DNA of 64,000 nt from Acinetobacter lwoffii (GCF_024129355.1 NZ_JAMXXP010000003.1:1-64000); one strand, 5' to 3'; shown: positions 19,319 through 29,463, counted from the first letter of the stretch. Numbers and translations are program-made. The notes: a model not told the origin generated them from the letters alone.

Positions 19319-20059
19319 TCATGCCATAAACACGAATGTCGCCATACGCCCTGTTTTTGGTTCACGGCGATAAGAAAAATACTCATCTGCTTGACGATAA
19401 GAACACTGCTCCCCACCCAATACGGTATTTATGCCATGTTGCTGCAAGATATAACGCGCAATCGCATACAGGTCGGCATAGTATTTACCTGCCTGCTCAC
19501 CGGCCTGAAATGCACTGTCCAGTTCAGGATATTTACTACAAAAAGCCGCTTTTACTTCAGTGCCAATTTCAAAACAAGGCTGGCTAATAGCTGCCCCGAG
19601 CCAGGCCCAGGTCGGCGGAGTTTGCATGGCTACAAGGGTATTTTCGACAATCCCACCCGCCAGACCACGCCAGCCGGCATGCAGATTCGCCACTTCTGTA
19701 CCTTCCGCATTACCTAATACCACCGGCAAGCAATCTGCCGTCATCATCATCAAGGCATGCGCCTTGCGCTGCGTCACCAGACCATCTCCGACCAGTGCGG
19801 TAAATGGCATCTGCTCATTAATGCTATGACAAATGGTGCTATGCGTCTGGGTCATCCAGGTAATCTTATCTACGCCAAAGGCAGCGAAATCCTGCAATAA
19901 AGCCATACGATGCTGTTGTACCCGTAGCGCATTATCCTGCACATGCAAGGCCAGATTAAAACCTGCAAGCTCAGGCTGTGCTGATGGCTGTACTTTCGCA
20001 TGGTGAACGCGAGTCTGGCCCACATACACACCTTGTGGAAGTCCTGGTACAAATTGCAT
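19319..20059 (-). CDS. pgeF: YfiH/PgeF family copper-type purine nucleoside phosphorylase
   Basis: A 246-residue protein of the polyphenol oxidase / laccase-like family, now described as adenosine-cleaving purine nucleoside phosphorylase, and linked to peptidoglycan editing in E. coli. The metal-site residues lie in TQTHS, MMTADCLPVVL and NLHAGWRGLAGGIV (His, Cys, His). ATG 20059 is favoured because AAGGA precedes it by 6 bases; an in-frame ATG at 20080 has a poor ribosome site. It follows rluD closely on the same strand, the usual rluD-pgeF order. Confidence 0.9.
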   Translation of the reverse strand: MQFVPGLPQGVYVGQTRVHHAKVQPSAQPELAGFNLALHVQDNALRVQQHRMALLQDFAAFGVDKITWMTQTHSTICHSINEQMPFTALVGDGLVTQRKAHALMMMTADCLPVVLGNAEGTEVANLHAGWRGLAGGIVENTLVAMQTPPTWAWLGAAISQPCFEIGTEVKAAFCSKYPELDSAFQAGEQAGKYYADLYAIARYILQQHGINTVLGGEQCSYRQADEYFSYRREPKTGRMATFVFMA

Positions 20060-20094
20060 CTCGTTTCCTTGCGCTGACATTGACTCAGTTAAAA

Positions 20095-21147
20095 TTAATA
20101 AGCTTTGTTTTCAGTACGCAGCACTTCCACCAGATTGGCAAAGTCTTCAGGCCACGGCGCTTCAAAGGTCATTTCCTCTTTGGTACGCGGATGGGTCAGA
20201 CCAAGTTTCGCTGCATGCAAGGCCTGACGCTTGAAGCCACGCAAAGTATCATCTAATAATTGCGATGCACCTGCAGGCATACGGACACGTGGCATATACA
20301 CCTGATCGCCCACCAAGCCAAAGCCGATATAGCTAAAATGCACACGAATCTGATGGGTACGTCCAGTTTCCAGACGCGCTTGAACACGGGTAAAATGCTG
20401 GAAACGCTCTTTGACATTGTAATGCGTCACCGCGTCTTTACCGCCTGGAAGTACAGTCATTTTCACACGATCTACCGGATGACGTTTGATTGGTTCATCA
20501 ATGGTACCGCCAGCAATAATATTGCCGTAAACCACCAAGTCATACAGGCGATATACAGATTTTTTCTCAAGCTGTTTGCTTAAAGAGAACTGTGCTTCCA
20601 GATTTTTCGCGACGACCAACAGACCACTGGTGTCTTTATCGATACGATGTACCAGACCTGCACGCGCCAGTTCAGCCGATTTCGGATAGTGATGTAATAA
20701 AGCATTAACCAAGGTGCCAGAACTATTGCCAGCACCCGGATGCACCACCATGCCTACAGGTTTATTGATGACTATAATGTCATCATCTTCATAGATAATG
20801 TCCAGTGGAATATCTTCCGGCAGGCTGCGCGTTTGCGCTTCAAGCTCGACATTTAAAGTCAGGGTTTCAAAACCATCACTTTTAAATTTAGGCTTAACCG
20901 GTTGACCATTCACCAATAAATTGCCATCTTTAATCCATTGCTTTAATTTTTCTCGGGAAAAATCGCTCCAGACCATCGCGGCAATCTGGTCGATCCGTTG
21001 TCCGATATAAGTTTCATCCAGTTGAAATTGCAACGATAAACGTGTTGCAGTTGCTTCTGAAGTATGGTTATCTGCATCCTCAGAATCTTCAAGTAAATTG
21101 AAATCAGTATCAGGGATATTAGAATTGGAAGATTGTGCTTGACTCAT
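20095..21147 (-). CDS. rluD: 23S rRNA pseudouridine synthase RluD
   Basis: Makes pseudouridines 1911, 1915 and 1917 (E. coli numbering) in helix 69 of 23S rRNA. It has 350 residues. An acidic 36-residue N-terminal extension precedes an S4 domain (about 38-100). The catalytic domain carries motif HRIDKDTSG at 167-175, with the catalytic Asp at 170. Further blocks are NKPVGMVVHPGAG and RLETGRTHQIRVH. The gene is divergent from bamD, a widespread arrangement. The N-terminal extension is somewhat longer than in E. coli. Confidence 0.95.
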   Translation of the reverse strand: MSQAQSSNSNIPDTDFNLLEDSEDADNHTSEATATRLSLQFQLDETYIGQRIDQIAAMVWSDFSREKLKQWIKDGNLLVNGQPVKPKFKSDGFETLTLNVELEAQTRSLPEDIPLDIIYEDDDIIVINKPVGMVVHPGAGNSSGTLVNALLHHYPKSAELARAGLVHRIDKDTSGLLVVAKNLEAQFSLSKQLEKKSVYRLYDLVVYGNIIAGGTIDEPIKRHPVDRVKMTVLPGGKDAVTHYNVKERFQHFTRVQARLETGRTHQIRVHFSYIGFGLVGDQVYMPRVRMPAGASQLLDDTLRGFKRQALHAAKLGLTHPRTKEEMTFEAPWPEDFANLVEVLRTENKAY

Positions 21148-21218
21148 TTGCTCATTCAGACAAAAGTGGTTTAATAGTGCAATTGTAGCTCATTGCCCGT
21201 ATTAACAGAGGAATTTTT

Positions 21219-22184
21219 ATGTCGCTACCACATTATAAAATGACAATGCTTGCTGTGACATTAGGCATTGCATCGGCAATGGTAGGCTGTAGCAGTAATC
21301 CAAAAAAAGAAGTCGTGGATAAAGGTCCGGAATCTAGCGAACAGGTTTATATCCAAAAAGCACAGAAAGCGCTAGATCGTAATCAATATACCGATGCAGC
21401 AAAACAGTTAGAAGCGCTGGAAACTTATTTCCCGACCAGTCAGTATGCCCCGCAAGCGCAGCTTGAACTGTTGTATGTGAAATTCCAGCAAAAAGATTAT
21501 GAAGGTGCGGTTGCACTGGCAGAGCGTTTTATCCGTCTGAACCCGCAACATCCAAATGTCGACTATGCTTACTATGTACGCGGTGTCGCCAATATGGAAC
21601 AGAACTATAACGGCCTGCTGCGTTATACCTCACTGAAACAGTCGCATCGTGATGTCAGCTACCTGAAAGTGGCTTACCAGAATTTTGTTGATTTCATTCG
21701 TCGCTATCCATCTAGCACTTATGCAGTCGATGCAGCACAACGTATGCAGTTTATCGGCCAGGAACTGGCTGAGCATGAAATGAACGCAGCACGTTTTAAC
21801 ATCAAGCGTAAGGCGTATCTGGCAGCAGTTGAACGTGGCTTGTGGGTGATTGAGCATTATCCTCAAACTCCGCAGATTCCGGAAGCACTGGCAACGGTTG
21901 CTTATGGTTATGCTCAGCTAGGTGATAAAGCGACTTCTCAGCAATATGTGGATGTATTAAAGCTGAATTATCCGAATCTGGTGAAATCAGATGGTACGGT
22001 GAATCTGCGTGCAGCGCGTAGTGAAGGCAGCTTCTTTAACCGCGCGACACTGGGTATTTTTGGTAAAGAAGCCAAGACTGTAACCGACACCGATGCACAA
22101 TCGGATACGCCAGAAACTGAAAAGCGCAGCATCACCAATCGCATTTCATTTGGTTTGCTGGATCGTCCTAAAACGGCTGAATAA
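21219..22184 (+). CDS. bamD: outer membrane assembly lipoprotein BamD
   Basis: Essential lipoprotein of the BAM complex that inserts beta-barrel proteins in the outer membrane. It has 321 residues. A signal peptide ends in a lipobox with Cys24 (AMVGCSS). The body holds five TPR-like repeats from about residue 40 to 265 (for example QKALDRNQYTDAAKQLEALETYFPTSQYAPQA). The C-terminal part after residue 265 is longer than in E. coli BamD (245 residues) and rich in Thr/Asp, typical of this group. It is divergent from rluD. Confidence 0.95.
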   Translation: MSLPHYKMTMLAVTLGIASAMVGCSSNPKKEVVDKGPESSEQVYIQKAQKALDRNQYTDAAKQLEALETYFPTSQYAPQAQLELLYVKFQQKDYEGAVALAERFIRLNPQHPNVDYAYYVRGVANMEQNYNGLLRYTSLKQSHRDVSYLKVAYQNFVDFIRRYPSSTYAVDAAQRMQFIGQELAEHEMNAARFNIKRKAYLAAVERGLWVIEHYPQTPQIPEALATVAYGYAQLGDKATSQQYVDVLKLNYPNLVKSDGTVNLRAARSEGSFFNRATLGIFGKEAKTVTDTDAQSDTPETEKRSITNRISFGLLDRPKTAE

Positions 22185-22244
22185 AGCTAAATAAGGCCAG
22201 CAGCATCAGCAAATAAGACAGCGCTTTACAGGTGCATTTTCCTC

Positions 22245-22273
22245 AAGGGCAAGGTATCATACTTGCCCTTTTG
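22245..22273 (+). terminator. intrinsic terminator of bamD
   Basis: A perfect 9-bp stem AAGGGCAAG / CTTGCCCTT with an 8-base loop is followed by a short T-run. Confidence 0.75.
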
Positions 22274-22410
22274 CGTTGTCCGGCCAAGGCTTGAACAAAA
22301 CGTGCAAAAGGTATACAAAGGAACTTGAAATATTCCAATGTCCAAACAGACTATTTTCATTTTTTCAGTGATTTAGACCTTAGATACCAGCACGAGAAGC
22401 TCAGCAGACC

Positions 22411-24333
22411 ATGGCCATTCCTCAACATACGATTGATCAGATTCTCGATCGCACCGATATTGTCGATGTGATTGGTCAATTCGTAAAACTAAAAAAAACG
22501 GGTCGTACCTATTCAGGCTGCTGCCCTTTTCATCAGGAAAAATCACCGTCTTTTCACGTCTATCGTGACAAACAGTATTTTCACTGTTTTGGCTGTCAGG
22601 CCAACGGTAATGCCATTCGTTTTTTAATGGATATTGGCAGCCGTAATTTTGTCGAAGTGATGAAAGACCTGTCCAGTCAGACCGGCATCGAACTGCCTAA
22701 AGACAATACCGATTCCAATAAATTAAAATATAAACGTGAAGCAGCCAAGCCCAAAATTGTGCCTGCTCAAGCGGCACCACAAACTCAGCCGCAACAAAAT
22801 AACGCCCCAACAGAAAATAATAATGCTGTATCTACGACGAGCTTTGACCCATTTGCAGAGTTTCAGACATCCGAACAGGATTTTTATGGTGACCCTTTTG
22901 CTTCTTTTGAGCACCTGCCGATGGCAGAAGTTCAGCAAGACGGTAACCTCTACGACCTGCTGGAAAATATCGCGCAGTTCTATGAGCGCCAACTCCCAAA
23001 TAGCCCAAGTGCTCAACAATACTTCAAGCAGCGTGGTCTAACTGCAGAGACCATAGCCTATTGGCGCTTAGGCTATGCGCCTGAAGACTGGCAACATCTG
23101 GAAAAAGCCTTTCCTCAGGATATTGAAGGCCTAAAACTCCTTGGTCTGATTCGTACCAGCGACAGTGGCCGTGACTTTGACCTGCTGCGTGAACGGGTCA
23201 TTTTCCCGATCCGTGATACCAAGGGCCGTGTGGTCGGCTTTGGCGGCCGTGCCCTGAATGACGAGATCAAGCCGAAATACATCAACTCGCCAGATTCTGA
23301 AGTCTTCCATAAAAACCAGTTGCTGTACGGCCTCTATGAGGGCCGCAAACAGAAAGCCCAAGAATGGCTGATGGTCGAAGGCTATATGGATGTGATTGCG
23401 CTTCAGCAATATGGCATTCATGGCGCAGTGGCGACTTTAGGCACAGCGAGTAATACCGACCACCTGAATATTCTGTTCAAGCAGAGCAACCGGCTGACCA
23501 TTGCCTTTGATGGGGATGCTGCCGGTCAAAAAGCAGCGCGCCGTACCTTGGACATTGCCCTGCCCCTGCTGAATGATGGCCGAGAGCTGAAGTTCTTTGT
23601 TTTGCCCGCTGACCATGACCCAGATTCATTGATCCGCCGTGAAGGGATAGAAAACTTCAGACGCTTGCTGGATCAGGCACCGTTGATGTCGGACTTCGTG
23701 TTTGCCCATCTGACCCAAAATCAGGATATCACCACCCCAGAAGGCAAGAGTCAGGTTATGGGTGAACTAAAAAATCTGACCGAATTACTGCCCAAACACG
23801 GCTCCTTCCGTTATCTGCTGCAGCAATTTTTCCGCGAAAAACTAGGCTTTAATCGTAAATGGCAACCTAAGGTCAATACAGATGCATCTTTAAGCTTTAG
23901 TACCAAAATTGATGCTGAAGAATATGTGATTGCGATCTTGATGAATCATCCTTATCTGTATATTCATTTTGAACCACTGCGCGCGCTAGTAGCGGAAGAT
24001 CAGTTGCTGTTTAAGATTTTGAATATTCTGAATGTGATTTTTGATGACTTGCCGGATGATCCTGAACTGTCGATCTATTATGTGCTCGGTGCCTGCGCAG
24101 CCCATCATCATGAACTGCAGCATATTCTGCAGCATGCCAATGTCAGCGATTACACCTCATCGCCGGAACAGGCCGATAAGCTCGCGGCTGATTTTTCAAC
24201 CAAGCTGCAATATCAGTGTTTAAAAAACAAGATTAAATCCAAGAAATTTAACAGTATTGCAGAAATGAAAAACCTGAAAATGCAGATTTATGAGATTGAC
24301 CGCAAACGCTCAATGACCCTGTTAGAAGATTAA
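22411..24333 (+). CDS. dnaG: DNA primase
   Basis: Makes RNA primers for the replisome together with DnaB helicase. It has 640 residues. An N-terminal CHC2 zinc finger holds CCPFHQEK and FHCFGCQANG (about residues 38-68). A linker rich in Gln/Asn/Pro (about 110-140) precedes the primase core with TOPRIM motifs EGYMDVIAL and FDGDAAGQKAA. The C-terminal helicase-binding domain follows. The Gln/Asn linker between the zinc finger and core is longer than in E. coli. Neither rpsU nor rpoD is adjacent; rpoD lies 15 kb away. Confidence 0.97.
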   Translation: MAIPQHTIDQILDRTDIVDVIGQFVKLKKTGRTYSGCCPFHQEKSPSFHVYRDKQYFHCFGCQANGNAIRFLMDIGSRNFVEVMKDLSSQTGIELPKDNTDSNKLKYKREAAKPKIVPAQAAPQTQPQQNNAPTENNNAVSTTSFDPFAEFQTSEQDFYGDPFASFEHLPMAEVQQDGNLYDLLENIAQFYERQLPNSPSAQQYFKQRGLTAETIAYWRLGYAPEDWQHLEKAFPQDIEGLKLLGLIRTSDSGRDFDLLRERVIFPIRDTKGRVVGFGGRALNDEIKPKYINSPDSEVFHKNQLLYGLYEGRKQKAQEWLMVEGYMDVIALQQYGIHGAVATLGTASNTDHLNILFKQSNRLTIAFDGDAAGQKAARRTLDIALPLLNDGRELKFFVLPADHDPDSLIRREGIENFRRLLDQAPLMSDFVFAHLTQNQDITTPEGKSQVMGELKNLTELLPKHGSFRYLLQQFFREKLGFNRKWQPKVNTDASLSFSTKIDAEEYVIAILMNHPYLYIHFEPLRALVAEDQLLFKILNILNVIFDDLPDDPELSIYYVLGACAAHHHELQHILQHANVSDYTSSPEQADKLAADFSTKLQYQCLKNKIKSKKFNSIAEMKNLKMQIYEIDRKRSMTLLED

Positions 24334-24472
24334 TTTTTCAAATTATTGATTCTTTTGAATCCAATGAAGTCACTGCTAGCTCACATTATTATTTATAATT
24401 TTCTCAAATAATCAGGCTGGGTTTTATGTTGAAGTACAAATCAGCAAAGAACCAAGCTTCTCATCATGCTGA

Positions 24473-25762
24473 TTAAAACGAATGCCTGGATTTACGACGC
24501 TTCGCGACTACATTGCCCAGTTCTTCCTGTAACAGCTCAAAATAGGTAGGATCTTCCGCTTTGGCTGCCTCACGCAGCACAATAGAAGTTGGATGCAACA
24601 GTTTTTGGGTTAAACGATGTGAAAACTCGGCCAGTACCGTTTCCGCCTTTTCGCCCTTGGCAATACGCTGCATTGCCAGCGTTAACTCTTCCTGACGTAA
24701 AGTTTCACCATGGTCACGGTAAGCATGAATGGTCGCCCCGGCCTGTTTGACCTTTTGCTGGGTCATCAGTTCTGTAGCCAGCTGATTGACCATGATTTCG
24801 GCTTCAACCGCAGCCTGACGGCGCTGTGCCAGATTTTCCTCAATCACACTTTGCAGATCATCGACGCCATATAGATAAACCCCGTCCAGGCTTTCTACTT
24901 TGGCATCAATATCACGCGGTACTGCCAGATCGACCAGTAGCATCTGCTGGTAACGGCGCTTTTTCAGTGCAGCCTTCACATCGGCAAAATGAATCACCTG
25001 ATGCAAACTGCCGGTACAACTGGAAATGACATCGGCACGATGCAGATTTTCTGCAAGCTGATCAAAATCTATAATTTCGACCTCAACCCGATGTGCAATT
25101 TCCTGTGCCAGAATATCCGCACGTTCACGGGTACGGTTACAGATAATGATCTTGCCCACCCCCATCTCTGCGAGGTGTTTGGCCACCAGACTGTTCATCT
25201 CTCCGGCTGCTACCACCATAATGGTCAGCTTGTCCGGATGACTAAATACTTGCAAGGCCAGTTGCGCCACCGCATAGCCCATCGAGACCGCATGACTGCC
25301 GACAGCCGTTTCCGAACGCACGCGTTTAGCGGCATAAAAAGCATATTCAAAAATCCGGTTGAGATCGCGCGACACCGTATGGGAGTCTTTGGCCAGAGAA
25401 AGTGCAGTTTTGACCTGTCCCAGAATTTGTGGTTCACCCAGCATCAGTGAATCCAGTCCACTGGCGACGCGCATCAGATGCGTCACTGCCTGGGCATTTT
25501 CATAACGATAGACATGATGTTGCAATTGTTTGACATCCACCCCATTTTTCTGGGCGAGCCAGTTTAGCACCATGTCAGCATTTTCAGACATGGCGTAAAC
25601 TTCGGTCCGGTTACATGTAGACACCACCACCATGTCGTTCAGTTCAGGGTGTTGGCTTTGCTCGGCAAGAATGGCACTTAACTTTTCAGGGTTAAAAGCT
25701 ACCTGTTCGCGCAGTTCTACAGAGGCAGTTTGATGGTTGACACCCAATGCAAAGAAAGACAT
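24473..25762 (-). CDS. hemA: glutamyl-tRNA reductase
   Basis: First step of the C5 route to 5-aminolevulinate and tetrapyrroles: reduces Glu-tRNA(Glu) to glutamate-1-semialdehyde with NADPH. It has 429 residues. The catalytic Cys50 lies in [12 protein letters not shown] GluTR signature [14 protein letters not shown] is at about 104-117, and the NADPH-binding domain has MVVAAGEMN. The C-terminal dimerisation helices end in a basic tail (KRRKSRHSF). It is divergent from the TPR gene and lolB, as in Pseudomonas. Confidence 0.97.
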   Translation of the reverse strand: MSFFALGVNHQTASVELREQVAFNPEKLSAILAEQSQHPELNDMVVVSTCNRTEVYAMSENADMVLNWLAQKNGVDVKQLQHHVYRYENAQAVTHLMRVASGLDSLMLGEPQILGQVKTALSLAKDSHTVSRDLNRIFEYAFYAAKRVRSETAVGSHAVSMGYAVAQLALQVFSHPDKLTIMVVAAGEMNSLVAKHLAEMGVGKIIICNRTRERADILAQEIAHRVEVEIIDFDQLAENLHRADVISSCTGSLHQVIHFADVKAALKKRRYQQMLLVDLAVPRDIDAKVESLDGVYLYGVDDLQSVIEENLAQRRQAAVEAEIMVNQLATELMTQQKVKQAGATIHAYRDHGETLRQEELTLAMQRIAKGEKAETVLAEFSHRLTQKLLHPTSIVLREAAKAEDPTYFELLQEELGNVVAKRRKSRHSF

Positions 25763-25787
25763 ATCAGGTCATCATTTCACTAAATTT

Positions 25788-27554
25788 ATGCTATTGTGCA
25801 ACATCGGTGTCATAAAAAGCATTACTTGGATCAATAAAAAATTGCGTCAAACAATTAGCCGTATCAACGGCCCTACAATTAAGCAATATTCTACCACATT
25901 CCTACTGGTGGGTAGCATGGCTTCGACTGCGCATCTCTATGCAGCGGAAGCAGTTTACCATGCAAATCAAAATTATGATGCGATAAAACAAAGTATGATG
26001 GCTGAGTTTGCCATCGCTGCACATGACATTCCGACCGCTTTGCACAACTATACGGTGCTGGCGATCAAGAGCAATTCCACTTCGGTCAAGCAACGTGCGC
26101 TGAATGTCGCGCTGGAACATGATGATCTGCAGGCGGCACTAGATATCTCCACGCACTGGGTGGTACAAGAGCCGCAAGATGTCCCCGCTTTATTTTATTT
26201 ATCACATATTGCCCTGAAAGCACATGAATATGAGCTGGCCGCTGAGACCTTAGAAAAAATTCTGCAAATTGATGATAGCGCCGATCTGGAAGAAATTCTC
26301 GCCGGAATTTCACCAGAAGGCACAGAGGATCGTACTTATCTGATTCAGGCCTTAAGCACCACTAAAGCCAAGGACAATCCATCTATTCTGGTGCTAGTGG
26401 CCGGTCTGGAAGCACAAAATGGTCAGCTTGAACAGGCTTTAAATACAGTTAACCGCGCCTTAAAAAAACGTCCGAATGCGACCGGCTATATCCTGATGAA
26501 GGCCAATCTGCTCAATGCACTCGGCGATACTCAGGCGACACTGCAATGGTATGAAAAATCCAGCCGTAAACACCGTAATAATCTGGACGTACGTCTGGCC
26601 GAAGTCAAATATCTGGTCAAGCTGAACGAAGCGACTTTGGCTCTGAAAAAACTGCAAGACATTCTAAAAAAATGGCCGACTGCTGAAGAAGCCCTGTTCA
26701 TTGCCGGACTGACCAGTATTGACTTGGAAGAATACGAGAAAGCCGAAAAATATCTGGTCGAACTGCGTTATTCTGCGCAATATCAAAACGAAGCCTATTA
26801 TTACTTGGCGGTGAATGCAGAACGCAAACAGCATTATGAAACGGCGAAAGCTTATTATCGTCTGGTCGATGGCAGTCTTTACACCGTCTCACGTCGCAAC
26901 ATGATCTCGATTTTCGCCCAGCAGGATAAGCTGCATGATGCGCTGCGTTTCTTAACCCAGGAAAGGGTGAATTATCCACAACATGCCAGCTTCCTCTATC
27001 TAGCTCAGGCGGATATTTTGACGCGCATGCAGAATAAAAAAGCTGCGATTCGCCTGTTGGAAGAAGCCAGCAAAAACCTGCCGGATGACCCTGAACTGGT
27101 CTATTCGCAAGTTCTGTTGCTGGATCCCCATCAGGATCGCGTCAAGCTGGATGAACTACTCAGCACTTTACTTAAAATTGAACCGAACAGTCCGACCTAT
27201 CTGAATGCCTATGCCTATACCCTGGCGATGCAAAACCGTCGCCTCGAAGAAGCACGCCGCTATGTCGAACAGGCACTAGAATATGCACCAGAACAGGCAT
27301 CGATTCTGGATACCTATGGTTATATCTGTTATTTACAGAATGACTTCGCCACAGCTGCGGACGTGTTATACAAAGCTTATCAGTTGAATCCGAATGTGAA
27401 GATTGGCGTGCGTTATGCCCGTTCCTTGTACATGAAAGGTGATCTACAACAATTCCACCAAGTGTTACAACAATTACAACAAAACCATCCAAATGACCCA
27501 GAATTGAAACAACTTAATTCGCTATTGTTAGCACCACAAACCAAAACGAGTTAA
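25788..27554 (+). CDS. TPR-repeat protein with N-terminal signal or anchor
   Basis: A 588-residue protein. After a basic N-terminus, residues about 35-56 (TTFLLVGSMASTAHLYAAEA) look like a secretion signal, so the body is probably periplasmic. From there on at least ten tetratricopeptide-like repeats follow, including PTYLNAYAYTLAMQNRRLEEARRYVEQAL and QASILDTYGYICYLQNDFATAADVLYKAYQLNP. It corresponds in position to the Pseudomonas TPR gene between hemA and lolB. The partner is unknown. ATG 25788 is chosen because upstream codons overlap hemA. It ends 7 bases before lolB. Confidence 0.85.
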   Translation: MLLCNIGVIKSITWINKKLRQTISRINGPTIKQYSTTFLLVGSMASTAHLYAAEAVYHANQNYDAIKQSMMAEFAIAAHDIPTALHNYTVLAIKSNSTSVKQRALNVALEHDDLQAALDISTHWVVQEPQDVPALFYLSHIALKAHEYELAAETLEKILQIDDSADLEEILAGISPEGTEDRTYLIQALSTTKAKDNPSILVLVAGLEAQNGQLEQALNTVNRALKKRPNATGYILMKANLLNALGDTQATLQWYEKSSRKHRNNLDVRLAEVKYLVKLNEATLALKKLQDILKKWPTAEEALFIAGLTSIDLEEYEKAEKYLVELRYSAQYQNEAYYYLAVNAERKQHYETAKAYYRLVDGSLYTVSRRNMISIFAQQDKLHDALRFLTQERVNYPQHASFLYLAQADILTRMQNKKAAIRLLEEASKNLPDDPELVYSQVLLLDPHQDRVKLDELLSTLLKIEPNSPTYLNAYAYTLAMQNRRLEEARRYVEQALEYAPEQASILDTYGYICYLQNDFATAADVLYKAYQLNPNVKIGVRYARSLYMKGDLQQFHQVLQQLQQNHPNDPELKQLNSLLLAPQTKTS

Positions 27555-27561
27555 TTAATTT

Positions 27562-28140
27562 ATGCGCAATTTGAGCCAATTGGGCTGCTGTGCCTTTGCA
27601 GCCACTGCTTTATTTTTAACTGGCTGTCAGCAGATGATCAAGCCTCAAGCGCCTGCCACCCCGTCTGTACAGGCAGAGAATCAATTTCAGCTGCAAGGTA
27701 AAATTGGCGTTCGTACCCCTCAACAGACTGGCAGCGCATTCTTTACCTGGGTACAACAGCAGGAAGAATTCGATATTGAGCTCAGCGGTATCTTAGGTGT
27801 CGGTAAAACCCAGATTTCTGGCACACCGGGACAAGTGACCTTAAACAGCGCAAAAACCGGTGTGATTCAGGCAGCCAGTGCCGAAGAATTACTGCAACGT
27901 GCAACCGGCTGGCAAGCGCCGATCAGTTATTTAGTCGATTGGGTACAAGCCCGCCCTGCTACCACGACTGCCAAATTACAAAAAGATGATACACAGCGAA
28001 TTAACCAGATTATCGAACAGGGCTGGACGGTCGATCTCAATTATAATGCGCAGGCCAAAATGCCAAACCGTTTGATTTTAAAGCAGTCACTTGGAAATGG
28101 TGCAGAAAACCGTATTACAATGATCATTGAAAACCGTTAA
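27562..28140 (+). CDS. lolB: outer membrane lipoprotein receptor LolB
   Basis: Receives lipoproteins from periplasmic LolA and inserts them in the outer membrane. It has 192 residues. The signal peptide ends in a lipobox with Cys22 (FLTGCQQ). The mature part shows the LolB beta-barrel pattern: FQLQGKIGVRTPQQTGSAFFTW (about 44-65), then FDIELSGILGVGKTQI and the C-terminal NRLILKQ. It is in an operon with the TPR gene and ispE. The partner lolA lies at 51.3 kb on the other strand. Confidence 0.92.
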   Translation: MRNLSQLGCCAFAATALFLTGCQQMIKPQAPATPSVQAENQFQLQGKIGVRTPQQTGSAFFTWVQQQEEFDIELSGILGVGKTQISGTPGQVTLNSAKTGVIQAASAEELLQRATGWQAPISYLVDWVQARPATTTAKLQKDDTQRINQIIEQGWTVDLNYNAQAKMPNRLILKQSLGNGAENRITMIIENR

Positions 28141-28158
28141 TTGACCTGATTCCAGCCC

Positions 28159-28989
28159 ATGATGATTCGTGTTCCCTCGCCTGCTAAACTGAATTTGTTT
28201 TTACATATCACCGGTCGCCGTGAAAATGGTTATCATGAGCTGCAAAGTATTTTTCAGCTGATTGACCTGTATGACTGGCTGGAGTTTGAACCAAGCGCCG
28301 ATGATGCGATTCAGATTGAAGGTCTGGCCTCCGTCGATCTGCAACAGAATCTAATCTATCGGGCGATACAGTTGTTGAAGCCTTATGCCCAAACGCCGTG
28401 CGGACTAAAAATTCGTCTGGAAAAAAATATCCCGATGGGTGCAGGTCTTGGCGGTGGGTCTTCCAATGCAGCGACGACCCTGATTGTGATAAACCAGCTC
28501 TGGCAGTGCGGTTTAAATGTTGAGCAACTGGCAGATCTCGGGGTTAAACTGGGTGCAGATGTGCCGATATTTGTGCATGGTAAAAATGCCTGGGCTGAAG
28601 GCATTGGTGAACACTTAACATTCATAGACTTAGATCAAAAAAAATTCATTGTGTTAAAACCTGATTGTTTTATCAGCACTCAACTGCTTTTTTCGCAAAA
28701 AGCATTGACAAGAGACACGAAGAGCACTAAATTTTGCGCCTATCAGGAAACACCATCTGATTTTGGAAATAACTTTGAGCCACTGGCAAGAAGCTTATAT
28801 CTCGAAGTCGATGAAGCAATGCAATATCTCGACCAGTTCGGAAAAGCAAAGCTTACAGGTACAGGTGCTTGTGTGTTTATTGAAGTCACTGAAAATCTGA
28901 ATATCGAAGATATTCTTGCAAATGCACCATGTAAAGCTTACCTGGTCAACAGTTTACAAGAATCACCTTTAGTTCAGTTTAAAGTGTAG
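28159..28989 (+). CDS. ispE: 4-diphosphocytidyl-2-C-methyl-D-erythritol kinase
   Basis: GHMP-family kinase of the MEP isoprenoid pathway. It has 276 residues. Substrate-binding PSPAKLNLFLHITGRRENGYHELQS lies at the N-terminus. The ATP-binding loop PMGAGLGGGSSNAA is near residues 92-105. The C-terminal GHMP motif is LTGTGACVFIE. ATG 28159 or 28162 can serve as start. It is 18 bases after lolB and only 2 bases before the first tRNA-Gln gene, so the tRNAs are probably read from the same transcript. Confidence 0.97.
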   Translation: MMIRVPSPAKLNLFLHITGRRENGYHELQSIFQLIDLYDWLEFEPSADDAIQIEGLASVDLQQNLIYRAIQLLKPYAQTPCGLKIRLEKNIPMGAGLGGGSSNAATTLIVINQLWQCGLNVEQLADLGVKLGADVPIFVHGKNAWAEGIGEHLTFIDLDQKKFIVLKPDCFISTQLLFSQKALTRDTKSTKFCAYQETPSDFGNNFEPLARSLYLEVDEAMQYLDQFGKAKLTGTGACVFIEVTENLNIEDILANAPCKAYLVNSLQESPLVQFKV

Positions 28990-28991
28990 AT

Positions 28992-29066
28992 AGGGGTATC
29001 GCCAAGTGGTAAGGCACCGGGTTTTGATCTCGGCATCCGTTGGTTCGAATCCAGCTACCCCTGCCA
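28992..29066 (+). tRNA. tRNA-Gln(UUG), copy 1
   Basis: A 75-base gene. The acceptor AGGGGTA pairs with TACCCCT, with discriminator G and encoded CCA. The anticodon loop TTTTGAT gives UUG. It begins 2 bases after the ispE stop codon. It is the first of four near-identical copies in tandem. Confidence 0.97.
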
Positions 29067-29092
29067 TTTTTCACCTGTAGATGTACTGTATT

Positions 29093-29167
29093 AGGGGTAT
29101 CGCCAAGTGGTAAGGCACCGGGTTTTGATCTCGGCATCCGTTGGTTCGAATCCAGCTACCCCTGCCA
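29093..29167 (+). tRNA. tRNA-Gln(UUG), copy 2
   Basis: Same sequence as copy 1 (acceptor AGGGGTA/TACCCCT, anticodon UUG, encoded CCA), after a 26-base spacer. Confidence 0.97.
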
Positions 29168-29185
29168 TCTTACAGTCATCAAATT

Positions 29186-29260
29186 AGGGGCGTCGCCAAG
29201 TGGTAAGGCACCGGGTTTTGATCTCGGCATCCGTTGGTTCGAATCCAGCCGCCCCTGCCA
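29186..29260 (+). tRNA. tRNA-Gln(UUG), copy 3 with a changed acceptor stem
   Basis: Same as copies 1 and 2 except that acceptor pairs 6 and 7 are changed on both strands: AGGGGCG pairs with CGCCCCT. The two changes compensate, so the stem stays fully paired. Anticodon UUG and CCA are intact. Confidence 0.97.
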
Positions 29261-29352
29261 TTTTCTCGAAAAAAGACAGAACACTCATTTGCTGTAAGAC
29301 TGTTAATTTACCTTGACACTTTACCGCAAAAATATTAAAGTTCTGCCGCATT

Positions 29353-29427
29353 AGGGGTATCGCCAAGTGGTAAGGCACCGGGTTTTGATCTCGGCATCCG
29401 TTGGTTCGAATCCAGCTACCCCTGCCA
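29353..29427 (+). tRNA. tRNA-Gln(UUG), copy 4
   Basis: Same sequence as copy 1, with encoded CCA, after a 92-base spacer. It ends 36 bases before prs. Confidence 0.97.
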
Positions 29428-29463
29428 TCTATTCCCATATATCCCAACCGCCAAGGGTGCTTC

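Noticed and set aside
25737..25787. N-terminal extension of the TPR gene into hemA
   Set aside because: It would overlap the hemA start and add residues before a normal signal sequence, with no ribosome site.
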